Source: Algoriphagus sp. (GTDB lineage Bacteria; Bacteroidota; Bacteroidia; Cytophagales; Cyclobacteriaceae). From it: a stretch of 18,999 bases of DNA. The DNA lies in NCBI GenBank assembly GCA_023255285.1, contig JALRIY010000016.1:1-18999 (forward strand). Direction: 5' to 3'. Shown piece after piece: positions 1 through 7,368 of this stretch. Within the stretch, counting starts at the first letter, position 1. Each line of letters starts with the position of its first letter. Made by a program: the position numbers and the translations under genes. The notes beneath the pieces were generated by a model. It did no database searches. It was not told the DNA's origin and saw only the letters and a list, made by a program, of their open reading frames with translations.

Positions 1-2379
1 ATTGTTTCATTTGGAGCTGACTTCCTAGGAACATGGATATCCCCGATTGAATTTGCCGGAGCTTATGCTAAAACTCGAAAAATCGCAAAGGACAAGACAG
101 AAATGTCTCGACACTTCCAGTTTGAATCCAATCTTTCATTAACTGGTGCCAATGCAGATTACCGTACGCCGATCAAAGCATCCCAGTCTGGGCTAGCAGT
201 TTTGGCTTTGTATAATGCAATCGCAGCCAAAGCAGGTTTGGCTTCAGTAGGAGGTTCAAAAGTAGAAGTGGCACACTTGGATAAAGCCGCCAATGAATTA
301 TGGGCATCTAAAGGAGCCTCCTTGGTAGTTTCTGGTTCCAACGATCCAAACGTTCAGGTGATCATTCATGCCATCAACGAATTGTTAGGCAACAATGGAA
401 TTACTGTAGATTTTTCAACCCCCGTTTACTTTAGAAAAGGAAATGATGCACGCATGAATCAGTTCATCACCGATTTAAATGGTGGTTCTGTGGGCGCGGT
501 AATCTTCTACAATTGTAATCCGGTGTACGACCACCCTCGTGGTGCTGAAGTTGCTGCTGGAATTGCAAAAGCAAAATTGAGTATTGCAACAAATGGAACC
601 CTAGATGAAACAGCATCTTTGGTACAAGTTGTAGCTCCTGATCACCATTTCTTGGAATCTTGGAATGATTTCCATCCTAAGAAAGGGCAGTATTCTTTGG
701 CACAGCCAACAATTTCTCCTCTTTTCAAGACTCGTCAAGCACAAGACTCATTTTTGACTTGGGCTGGATCTACAGTTTCCTACTACGATTACATTCAAGC
801 AAATTGGACCACTACTTTGTATCCTTCCTTGGGTGCAGGTGTTACCTTCCAAGAGTTCTGGGATAGATCACTTTTCAATGGGGTGGTCAGTGAGTCCACT
901 GTTCCTGCTGTCCTAGCACCTGTTGGTCAAGTAACAGCAGCTGCTACAGAAGTAGCTAAAGCGTATTCTTCAGCGAATGCAGGAGATGAATTGGTGGTTT
1001 ATAGCAAAATAGGTATCGGATCAGGTACTTTTGCGAATAACCCTTGGTTGCAAGAGATGGCTGATCCAATTACTAAGGCTACTTGGGACAATTACTTAAC
1101 TGTTTCTCAAAAATGGGCTACGGAAAATGGCGTTTCTATGGTAGAAGAAAACACCAAGAAGGCTAAATTGACCGTAAATGGTAAGTCTATACTCGTTCCG
1201 ATTCTTATTCAACCGGGTCAAGCAAATGGTACCTTTGGTCTTGCGCTCGGCTATGGTCGTACAAAAGCAGGGCGTGTAGCCGACGGTGTAGGTGTCAATG
1301 CCTATGACTTGTTAGATACAGCCAAAGGTTTTGTGAATTTTGACTTGACATCCAAAGTGGAAGTCGTGGTTACGGAAGAGACCTATAAAATTGCACGTAC
1401 GCAAACACACCAAACCTTCATGGGGCGAGAGAATGTCATCCAAGAAGCGACTTTGGCCGAATACCAAAAAGATGCCTCTGCTGGAAGATACAAGCCTGAA
1501 ATTTATAAGGATGGAGAGTTTGTAAAACCTTCCAAAATTTCACTTTGGAGTGGACATAAATACAGCCAGCACCACTGGGGACTTGCCATTGACATGAACT
1601 CTTGCATTGGTTGCGGAGCGTGTACGATAGCTTGCCAGGTAGAAAATAACGTGGCAGTAGTCGGAAAGCAGGAAGTGTTAAATAGAAGAGAAATGGCTTG
1701 GATTCGTATCGATCGCTATTATTCTTCGGATGCACCTGCAGATGATTTGACAGGAATGGAAGTAGCTGCCGAAAATCCTGAGGTGACCTTCCAACCTATG
1801 ATGTGTCAGCAGTGTAACAATGCACCATGTGAGACGGTATGTCCAGTAGCTGCTACTACGCACTCTTCAGAAGGACTGAATCAGATGACTTACAACAGAT
1901 GTATCGGTACAAGATATTGTGCCAACAACTGCCCGTATAAGGTTCGTCGATTTAACTGGTTTAAATACCACGATAATAAGGACTTCGCAGGCGTAAACGT
2001 CGCTCAGAATGATGATTTAGGTAAAATGGTATTAAATCCTGATGTAACTGTTCGTGTGCGTGGAGTCATGGAAAAATGTTCTATGTGTGTACAGCGTATT
2101 CAGGCTGGTAAACTTACAGCTAAGCGAGAGAAGCGTGCCTTAGTAGATGGAGAAATCAATGTAGCCTGCGCGGTGGCTTGTCCTACAGATGCACTAGTAT
2201 TTGGTGATATGAACGATCCGTCTAGCAAGGTATCCAAACTTTTGAAGATTGAGGAATCGGATAATGCCATCAAAGAAGTGGGAGAGGAGAGAGCTTACCA
2301 TGTATTGGAAGAGATCAATGTAAGTCCAAATGTTTGGTACTTTACCAAGATCAGAAATAAAGAGAAAAACGAAGCGTAA
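1..2379 (+). CDS. actB: Alternative complex III subunit B, molybdopterin-oxidoreductase-like/Fe-S protein (5' partial)
   Basis: Frame 1 is open from the first base, so this is the C-terminal 792 residues of a longer protein; the first in-frame ATG at 103 lies inside the gene and is not its start. The first half resembles the MopB-like fold of molybdopterin enzymes, which in ActB carries no Mo cofactor. The second half is a four-cluster ferredoxin domain. Cys codons are seen at 1603-1635 (C-x2-C-x2-C-x3-C), 1804-1842 (C-x2-C-x4-C-x3-C), 1900-1932 (CIGTRYCANNC), 2077-2088 (CSMC) and 2167-2181 (C-x3-C). In CIGTRYC the usual second Cys is Thr, which fits one [3Fe-4S] cluster besides three [4Fe-4S], as known for ActB. 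It passes electrons from the quinol site in ActC to the haem c subunits outside the cytoplasmic membrane. The missing N-terminus, probably some 200-250 residues, and ActA should lie upstream. The identification is secure. Confidence 0.96.
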   Translation: MVSFGADFLGTWISPIEFAGAYAKTRKIAKDKTEMSRHFQFESNLSLTGANADYRTPIKASQSGLAVLALYNAIAAKAGLASVGGSKVEVAHLDKAANELWASKGASLVVSGSNDPNVQVIIHAINELLGNNGITVDFSTPVYFRKGNDARMNQFITDLNGGSVGAVIFYNCNPVYDHPRGAEVAAGIAKAKLSIATNGTLDETASLVQVVAPDHHFLESWNDFHPKKGQYSLAQPTISPLFKTRQAQDSFLTWAGSTVSYYDYIQANWTTTLYPSLGAGVTFQEFWDRSLFNGVVSESTVPAVLAPVGQVTAAATEVAKAYSSANAGDELVVYSKIGIGSGTFANNPWLQEMADPITKATWDNYLTVSQKWATENGVSMVEENTKKAKLTVNGKSILVPILIQPGQANGTFGLALGYGRTKAGRVADGVGVNAYDLLDTAKGFVNFDLTSKVEVVVTEETYKIARTQTHQTFMGRENVIQEATLAEYQKDASAGRYKPEIYKDGEFVKPSKISLWSGHKYSQHHWGLAIDMNSCIGCGACTIACQVENNVAVVGKQEVLNRREMAWIRIDRYYSSDAPADDLTGMEVAAENPEVTFQPMMCQQCNNAPCETVCPVAATTHSSEGLNQMTYNRCIGTRYCANNCPYKVRRFNWFKYHDNKDFAGVNVAQNDDLGKMVLNPDVTVRVRGVMEKCSMCVQRIQAGKLTAKREKRALVDGEINVACAVACPTDALVFGDMNDPSSKVSKLLKIEESDNAIKEVGEERAYHVLEEINVSPNVWYFTKIRNKEKNEA

Positions 2380-2397
2380 TCATAATTAAAACAAACT

Positions 2398-3762
2398 ATG
2401 CAGGTTACTTCATCCGTACGCCAGCCCTTAGTTACCGGAGGTAAAACCTACCACGATGTGACACACGATGTATCGCGTCAGGTAGAAGGTAAGCCAACCA
2501 AATTGTGGTTTATGGCATTCCTTACAGCTGTCGGTGTATTGGCTTTAGGATCAACAGCTCTTTTGGCTACTCTCTGGGAAGGGATTGGCATGTGGGGCCT
2601 TAACAAGACCGTAGGTTGGGCTTGGGACATCACCAACTTTGTATGGTGGGTTGGTATTGGTCACGCGGGAACCCTTATTTCCGCTGTATTGCTATTATTT
2701 AGACAAAAGTGGAGAACATCCATCAACCGTGCTGCAGAAGCGATGACGATTTTCGCAGTAATTTGTGCAGCCATGTTTCCGGTTATTCACATGGGTAGAC
2801 CTTGGTTGGGTGCCTACTGGGCGCTTCCTTTACCGAATACCTACGGTTCGCTATGGGTAAACTTTAACTCTCCCTTGTTGTGGGACGTATTTGCCATTTC
2901 AACCTACTTCTCAGTATCGTTGGTTTTCTGGTATATTGGTTTGATACCTGATTTTGCAACCATTCGAGATCGGGCTACAGGACTTCGAAAAATTATTTAT
3001 GGTGCGCTTTCCTTTGGATGGGATGGAGCTGCGAAGACTTGGATGCGATACGAGTCGGTATCACTTATTCTTGCAGGTCTAGCAACGCCTCTTGTACTTT
3101 CAGTACACACCATTGTATCCTTTGATTTTGCTACTTCTGTCATTCCAGGATGGCATACCACAATTTTCCCACCTTATTTCGTTGCGGGAGCGATTTTTTC
3201 TGGTTTTGCGATGGTTTTGACTTTGATGATCATCACCAGAAAAGTGTTTAAGCTGGAAGATTACATCACTTTGGGACATATTGAATTGATGAATATTGTC
3301 ATCATTATTACGGGGTCCATTGTAGGTATCGCATATATCACAGAATTTTTCATCGCTTGGTATTCTGGAGTTGAAGCTGAACAATATGCTTTTATCAATA
3401 GAGCAACAGGTCCTTACTGGTGGGCATATTGGTCCATGATGACGTGTAATGTAATTTCTCCACAGCTATTCTGGTTCAAAAAAATTAGAACATCCATTGT
3501 GGCAACTTTCATTTTGTCTTTGGTGGTAAATATTGGTATGTGGTTTGAACGATTTGTAATTATCGTAACCTCCTTGCACCGAGATTACCTTCCTTCATCT
3601 TGGGCGATGTTTTACCCAACCTGGGCGGATGTAGGGGTTTACTTATTCACTTTTGGTTTGTTCTTTACGCTATTCTTCTTGTTTGCCAAGTTTTTCCCTG
3701 TGATCAACATGGCCGAGGTGAAGTCTGTATTGAAGTCATCCTCTGAAAAAGCACACAAATAA
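2398..3762 (+). CDS. actC: Alternative complex III subunit C, NrfD-like quinol-oxidising membrane subunit
   Basis: This 454-residue NrfD/PsrC-family protein has about ten membrane segments, near residues 36-60, 80-101, 113-131, 160-184, 219-241, 258-280, 298-320, 340-360, 366-392 and 412-432. In ACIII this subunit binds menaquinol and delivers its electrons to the Fe-S clusters of ActB. Polar residues in the expected membrane regions are visible: His89 (GIGHAG), His131 and Arg134 (HMGRPW) and Asp163 (LLWDV). The HMGRPW and SPLLWDV motifs are characteristic of ActC and related NrfD proteins and probably line the quinol site; assigning that role to these exact residues is inference. It lies 18 bp after actB and 2 bp before actD, so translation is probably coupled. 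The ATG is preceded by an A-rich stretch without a clear Shine-Dalgarno sequence, as is common in Bacteroidota. Confidence 0.96.
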   Translation: MQVTSSVRQPLVTGGKTYHDVTHDVSRQVEGKPTKLWFMAFLTAVGVLALGSTALLATLWEGIGMWGLNKTVGWAWDITNFVWWVGIGHAGTLISAVLLLFRQKWRTSINRAAEAMTIFAVICAAMFPVIHMGRPWLGAYWALPLPNTYGSLWVNFNSPLLWDVFAISTYFSVSLVFWYIGLIPDFATIRDRATGLRKIIYGALSFGWDGAAKTWMRYESVSLILAGLATPLVLSVHTIVSFDFATSVIPGWHTTIFPPYFVAGAIFSGFAMVLTLMIITRKVFKLEDYITLGHIELMNIVIIITGSIVGIAYITEFFIAWYSGVEAEQYAFINRATGPYWWAYWSMMTCNVISPQLFWFKKIRTSIVATFILSLVVNIGMWFERFVIIVTSLHRDYLPSSWAMFYPTWADVGVYLFTFGLFFTLFFLFAKFFPVINMAEVKSVLKSSSEKAHK

Positions 3763-3764
3763 TC

Positions 3765-4295
3765 ATGGAAAGAGATACTCATTTTATTTTAGGAGTCTAC
3801 GACGATGAGGACGTATTGCTCCATGCTGTTGAGAAAGTTAGAGGGAGTGGGGTAAAGATTCATGAAGTTTATTCTCCTTATCCAGTTCACGGATTAGAGC
3901 ATGTATTGGGATACAAGCGGAGTAAGCTTCCCATTGCCGCCTTCTTATTTGGTATGTTAGGCACTAGCTTGGCTTTGACCATGCAGTTTTACATGATGAA
4001 GTTTGACTGGCCGATGATTATTGGTGGTAAGGATTATGCTGCTTTTCCTGACTTTATTCCTGTTTCTTTTGAAATGACAGTTTTGTTAGCGGCGTTTGGA
4101 ATGGTTGGCGTCTTTTTAATCACTTCCAACTTAAAGCCATGGGCACAACCTCGGATTTTTGATTTGAGAAGTACAGATGACAAGCACATCTTAGCCATTG
4201 ATTTGGCAAATAACAGCAGCTTGGAATTGGAAAAAATCAAAGAGATTTTGACGGATTCCGGTGCTACTGAAGTGAATAAGAAAAGTTTTGACTAG
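3765..4295 (+). CDS. actD: Alternative complex III subunit D (DUF3341 membrane protein)
   Basis: This 176-residue protein of the DUF3341/ActD family has a cytoplasmic N-terminal domain of about 50 residues that begins with a ferredoxin-like fold pattern (FILGVYDDEDVLLHAVEKVR). Two membrane segments follow, near residues 55-77 and 97-120, then a short C-terminal cytoplasmic domain. The family-typical stretches SKLPIAAFLFG before the first helix and FPDFIPVSFEMTVL at the second are both present. ActD binds beside ActC and ActF and is considered a structural subunit of ACIII; no cofactor ligands are visible. Its start lies 2 bp after the actC stop (TAATCATGG junction). It ends 13 bp before the chosen start of actE. 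Confidence 0.94.
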   Translation: MERDTHFILGVYDDEDVLLHAVEKVRGSGVKIHEVYSPYPVHGLEHVLGYKRSKLPIAAFLFGMLGTSLALTMQFYMMKFDWPMIIGGKDYAAFPDFIPVSFEMTVLLAAFGMVGVFLITSNLKPWAQPRIFDLRSTDDKHILAIDLANNSSLELEKIKEILTDSGATEVNKKSFD

Positions 4296-4308
4296 AATAA
4301 CTGGAGAT

Positions 4309-5001
4309 ATGAAAATTGCTAACGCATCCTTATTTGCATGTTCTGCACTCGCCTTCTCGTTGATGGTTGGTTGCAAAGCGGGAGGTGAAAATCAGGGGCT
4401 TGAATATGCTCCACAGATGTATCACTCTGTTGCTTACGAACCATTGACTCAAATTAAAGACGAGGCACAAGGTTCCTGGCTTTCTACTAGAGAAGATGGG
4501 AAAGGTGAGTTTTTCAATTCAAATGTATACAATCCTCATGGCATGAACATGAGAGAGCCGGTATCAAATACAGTTCCGAGAAATAAGCAGGGGTATTTGC
4601 CACATCGTTTACTTCAGTTTGAATTGGAAAAAGCTGCCTTAATTCCCAATCCAGTTACCAGTTCGGAGGAAATATTAAAAGATGGTGAAAAACTATACCT
4701 ACAGTACTGCAATGCCTGTCATGGGAAAGGCGGTGAAGGGGATGGTAAAGCTGGCGAGGTTATTGGTGGAGTCGCCAATTTGAAGGGTGGCGCATATGTC
4801 AATCTCCCTGAAGGCCATATATTCCATGTCATCACCAAAGGGAAAGGTAGAATGGGGGCACATGGATCTCAAATTCCTGCTGAAAGCAGATGGAAAATTG
4901 TTCACTATGTTAAACAAGTTATCCAAGGTCAAGCTGCAGCTGCAGAAGCAGCACCAGTAGCAGAATCTACCGCGGTAGCAACAGAAAATCCAGCAAAGTA
5001 A
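4309..5001 (+). CDS. actE: Alternative complex III subunit E, mono-haem cytochrome c lipoprotein
   Basis: The start chosen is ATG 4309, not the in-frame TTG at 4288 inside actD. From 4309 the 230-residue product opens with a classical lipoprotein signal peptide and a lipobox, MVGC, with the lipid-bearing Cys at residue 22. A GGAG lies just upstream at 4303-4306, though unusually close to the ATG. A single haem c attachment motif, CNACH, is encoded at 4708-4722, and a downstream GRMGAHGSQIP supplies the likely axial Met. The C-terminus is an Ala-rich, probably disordered tail. In ACIII, ActE is a membrane-anchored mono-haem cytochrome c that carries electrons from the complex towards the oxidase. 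CoxB here has no fused cytochrome c domain, so the ActA/ActE haems or a soluble carrier must feed CuA. Confidence 0.95.
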   Translation: MKIANASLFACSALAFSLMVGCKAGGENQGLEYAPQMYHSVAYEPLTQIKDEAQGSWLSTREDGKGEFFNSNVYNPHGMNMREPVSNTVPRNKQGYLPHRLLQFELEKAALIPNPVTSSEEILKDGEKLYLQYCNACHGKGGEGDGKAGEVIGGVANLKGGAYVNLPEGHIFHVITKGKGRMGAHGSQIPAESRWKIVHYVKQVIQGQAAAAEAAPVAESTAVATENPAK

Positions 5002-5003
5002 TC

Positions 5004-6299
5004 ATGGCTCATCACGGCGAACATCACTATAATTTGGATCAGCGATTTGATTTCACTGCGTCCATTAAAAAATCCATCTTGACTGTATTAGTCATTGGTG
5101 CAATAATTTTAGGAATTGGGATTGTATTGGCCATGACAGGTGGCCACCACGAGGAAGGTGCTGCCGCTGGAGAGCATGCTTTCCATTGGTACGAGCGTTT
5201 GTATGCTAGCTTGTGGGTTAACAATGTGTTTTTTACCGGAATAGCCATCATTGGGGTATTTTTCTTTGCTATCCAATTTGCAGCGCAAGCTGGCTGGTCT
5301 GCTCCAATTTTGCGTGTCATGCTTTCATTAGGCAACTGGCTACCAATCGCCGGAGTGTTAATGATAGCCACCTTTTTTGTGGCAAATCATGATCTCTTTC
5401 ACTGGACGCATGCCTACCTATTTGATCAGAATGATCCGCATTACGATAAGATCATTGATGGAAAAGGGGCCTTTTTTTACTGGCCTATGGAGAAGGGAAC
5501 TTTCCCACTATTCTATATTGCCCGTATGGTACTCTTCTTTGGTTTTTGGGTATTCTTTTTTAATAAGTTCAAACAAATATCAGCTCAAGAAGATCAGTTG
5601 GGTGGTTCATCTCATTGGTATAAAATGAGAAGTTGGTCCGCATACTTCTTGGTTTTCTTCGCGGTGTCCTCTTCAGTTTCTGCTTGGGACTGGGTGATGT
5701 CCATTGATACCCACTGGTTCTCAACTTTGTTTGGTTGGTATGTTTTTGCCTCTTGGTTTGTATCTGGACTTTCTGCGATTACCTTGATTGTTCTTTTCTT
5801 GAAGGGCAAAGGGTATCTAGAAATGGTTAATGAAAACCACGTGCATGACTTAGGCAAATTTGTGTTTGGGTTCTCTATTTTCTGGACCTATTTGTGGTTC
5901 TCTCAGTTCTTATTGATTTACTATGCGAATATCCCAGAAGAGACTGTTTACTTCATTGAGCGCCTTTCGAGCGATGTTTATAGCCCCTTTATATTTGTCA
6001 ATTTAGGGTTGAACTTCTTTTTACCATTTTTCGTTTTGATGACTAGAGATTCAAAAAGACATGGAGTGTTCTTGAAGTTGGTATGTACGATTTTGTTGGT
6101 AGGACATTGGATTGATTTTACCTTGATGGTGCAGCCGGGTACCTTAGGCCACAATGGAGGCCTTGGTTTGTTGGAAGTAGGGATGTTCTTGGTATACGGG
6201 TCTTTGGTGGCTTATGTAGTATTAGGAGCGTTGGCAAAGAAAAATCTAATAGCAAAGAATCACCCGATGCTAGAGGAAAGTTACAATCACCACATTTAA
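5004..6299 (+). CDS. actF: Alternative complex III subunit F, NrfD-like membrane subunit
   Basis: This 431-residue protein has about ten predicted membrane segments, near residues 23-45, 68-92, 108-128, 167-187, 211-230, 240-266, 284-309, 326-346, 356-375 and 389-410. It is the second NrfD-like subunit of ACIII, a paralogue of ActC. Conserved-looking stretches include VANHDLFHWTH (residues 126-136), SAWDWVMSIDTHWFSTLFGWY (226-246) and the MTRDSKR loop. ActF has been proposed to take part in proton translocation or to support the ActC quinol site; which applies is unsettled. The N-terminus is His-rich (MAHHGEHHYN), and a second His/Glu-rich stretch follows helix 1. The start is 2 bp after the actE stop in a TAATCATGG junction, which suggests translational coupling. 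Confidence 0.95.
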   Translation: MAHHGEHHYNLDQRFDFTASIKKSILTVLVIGAIILGIGIVLAMTGGHHEEGAAAGEHAFHWYERLYASLWVNNVFFTGIAIIGVFFFAIQFAAQAGWSAPILRVMLSLGNWLPIAGVLMIATFFVANHDLFHWTHAYLFDQNDPHYDKIIDGKGAFFYWPMEKGTFPLFYIARMVLFFGFWVFFFNKFKQISAQEDQLGGSSHWYKMRSWSAYFLVFFAVSSSVSAWDWVMSIDTHWFSTLFGWYVFASWFVSGLSAITLIVLFLKGKGYLEMVNENHVHDLGKFVFGFSIFWTYLWFSQFLLIYYANIPEETVYFIERLSSDVYSPFIFVNLGLNFFLPFFVLMTRDSKRHGVFLKLVCTILLVGHWIDFTLMVQPGTLGHNGGLGLLEVGMFLVYGSLVAYVVLGALAKKNLIAKNHPMLEESYNHHI

Positions 6300-6320
6300 T
6301 CATTATCCGAAAAAAAAGCT

Positions 6321-7340
6321 ATGTACGGATTTCTAATTGCAGTTGGAGCCCTTTTGTTACTGTCCGTGGTTTGGATGGTTTACAGAATTCAAACCTTGGT
6401 TTCTGTAGTAAAAGGGTCAGATAAAAAAATCGCAACAGGTAGTAATAAGGTAAATGCATTCTTGTTCCTTGTTTTTTTGGTTGGTTCAGGAGCATTGATG
6501 TTTTGGTATTCTGTCAAGGAGTTTGACAATTACCAATTACCCATTGCGTCGGAACATGGAGTGATTACAGATGAATTGTTTTGGATTACCATGGTAGTAA
6601 CTGGGATAGTTTTCTTGATTACTCATATTTTACTTTTCGTATTTCCTTACAAGTACCAATACAAAGAGGGAAGAAAAGCTTCTTTTTATCCAGAAAATCA
6701 CAAGCTTGAGATTCTTTGGACAGCTGTTCCAGGAGTGGTTATGGCTGGTTTGGTAATTTCTGGATGGATGGCTTGGTCTGATATTACAGCCCCAGCTCCT
6801 GAAAAAGCCCATGTGGTTGAAATTATGGGGTATCAATTTGCTTGGGATGTACGCTACCCAGGTAAGGATAATGTTCTAGGAGACTACGACTACCGATTGA
6901 TCAATGCGTCTAATTCTCACGGAATTGATTTCACGGATAAAAATTCTATAGATGATTTTCCATCTCCGAAAGTAGTGATTCCAAAAGGTGAGCCTGTACT
7001 ATTTAAGATTCGGGCAAGAGATGTACTACACTCGGTATTTGCGCCGCATATGCGTCTGAAAATGGATGCAGTACCAGGTATGCCTACTCGTTTTTGGTTT
7101 GTACCAACCAAAACGACGGAAGAGATGAGAGCAGAATTAAAAAATCCTGAGTTCGAGTACGAAATTGCCTGTACTGAAATTTGTGGGAGAGGTCATTTCT
7201 CCATGAAAAAAGTAATTGAGGTAGTCGAACCAGCTGCTTACCAAAAGTGGTTATCAGAACAAAAAACTTTTATTCAACAAAACCCTTCTTTGGCAGAAGG
7301 GTTAAAGAGTGAAACAAAAGAATTAGCAGGGATTAATTAA
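6321..7340 (+). CDS. coxB: Cytochrome c oxidase subunit II (CuA subunit)
   Basis: This 339-residue subunit II carries a complete CuA site: His237 (VLHSVF), then CTEICGRGHFSM with Cys284, Glu286, Cys288, His292 and Met295. It accepts electrons from cytochrome c and passes them to haem a in subunit I. Four hydrophobic segments are seen (about 3-22, 46-64, 85-108 and 129-151), whereas canonical subunit II has two, so the N-terminus is extended by one or two helices. The cupredoxin domain has an insertion between QFAWDVRYPGKDN and the ligand region, rich in Asp, Asn and Ser (about residues 183-214). There is no C-terminal CXXCH cytochrome domain, so this is aa3- rather than caa3-type. It follows actF by 21 bp and precedes coxA by 28 bp, as in ACIII-oxidase supercomplex operons. 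Confidence 0.96.
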   Translation: MYGFLIAVGALLLLSVVWMVYRIQTLVSVVKGSDKKIATGSNKVNAFLFLVFLVGSGALMFWYSVKEFDNYQLPIASEHGVITDELFWITMVVTGIVFLITHILLFVFPYKYQYKEGRKASFYPENHKLEILWTAVPGVVMAGLVISGWMAWSDITAPAPEKAHVVEIMGYQFAWDVRYPGKDNVLGDYDYRLINASNSHGIDFTDKNSIDDFPSPKVVIPKGEPVLFKIRARDVLHSVFAPHMRLKMDAVPGMPTRFWFVPTKTTEEMRAELKNPEFEYEIACTEICGRGHFSMKKVIEVVEPAAYQKWLSEQKTFIQQNPSLAEGLKSETKELAGIN

Positions 7341-7368
7341 CGGGGAGAATTAAAAAATAAAGGAAGTT

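Noticed and set aside
1436..1735. 99-codon minus-strand frame within actB
   Set aside because: It is antisense to the conserved Fe-S domain coding region; composition and lack of motifs indicate a shadow frame.
103..2379. ATG at 103 as the start of the first gene
   Set aside because: The frame is open to base 1 and the upstream residues continue the MopB-like domain; the gene is cut by the window edge.
4288..4308. TTG at 4288 as the actE start
   Set aside because: It lies inside actD; the ATG at 4309 gives a clean lipoprotein signal peptide with the lipobox at the right distance.
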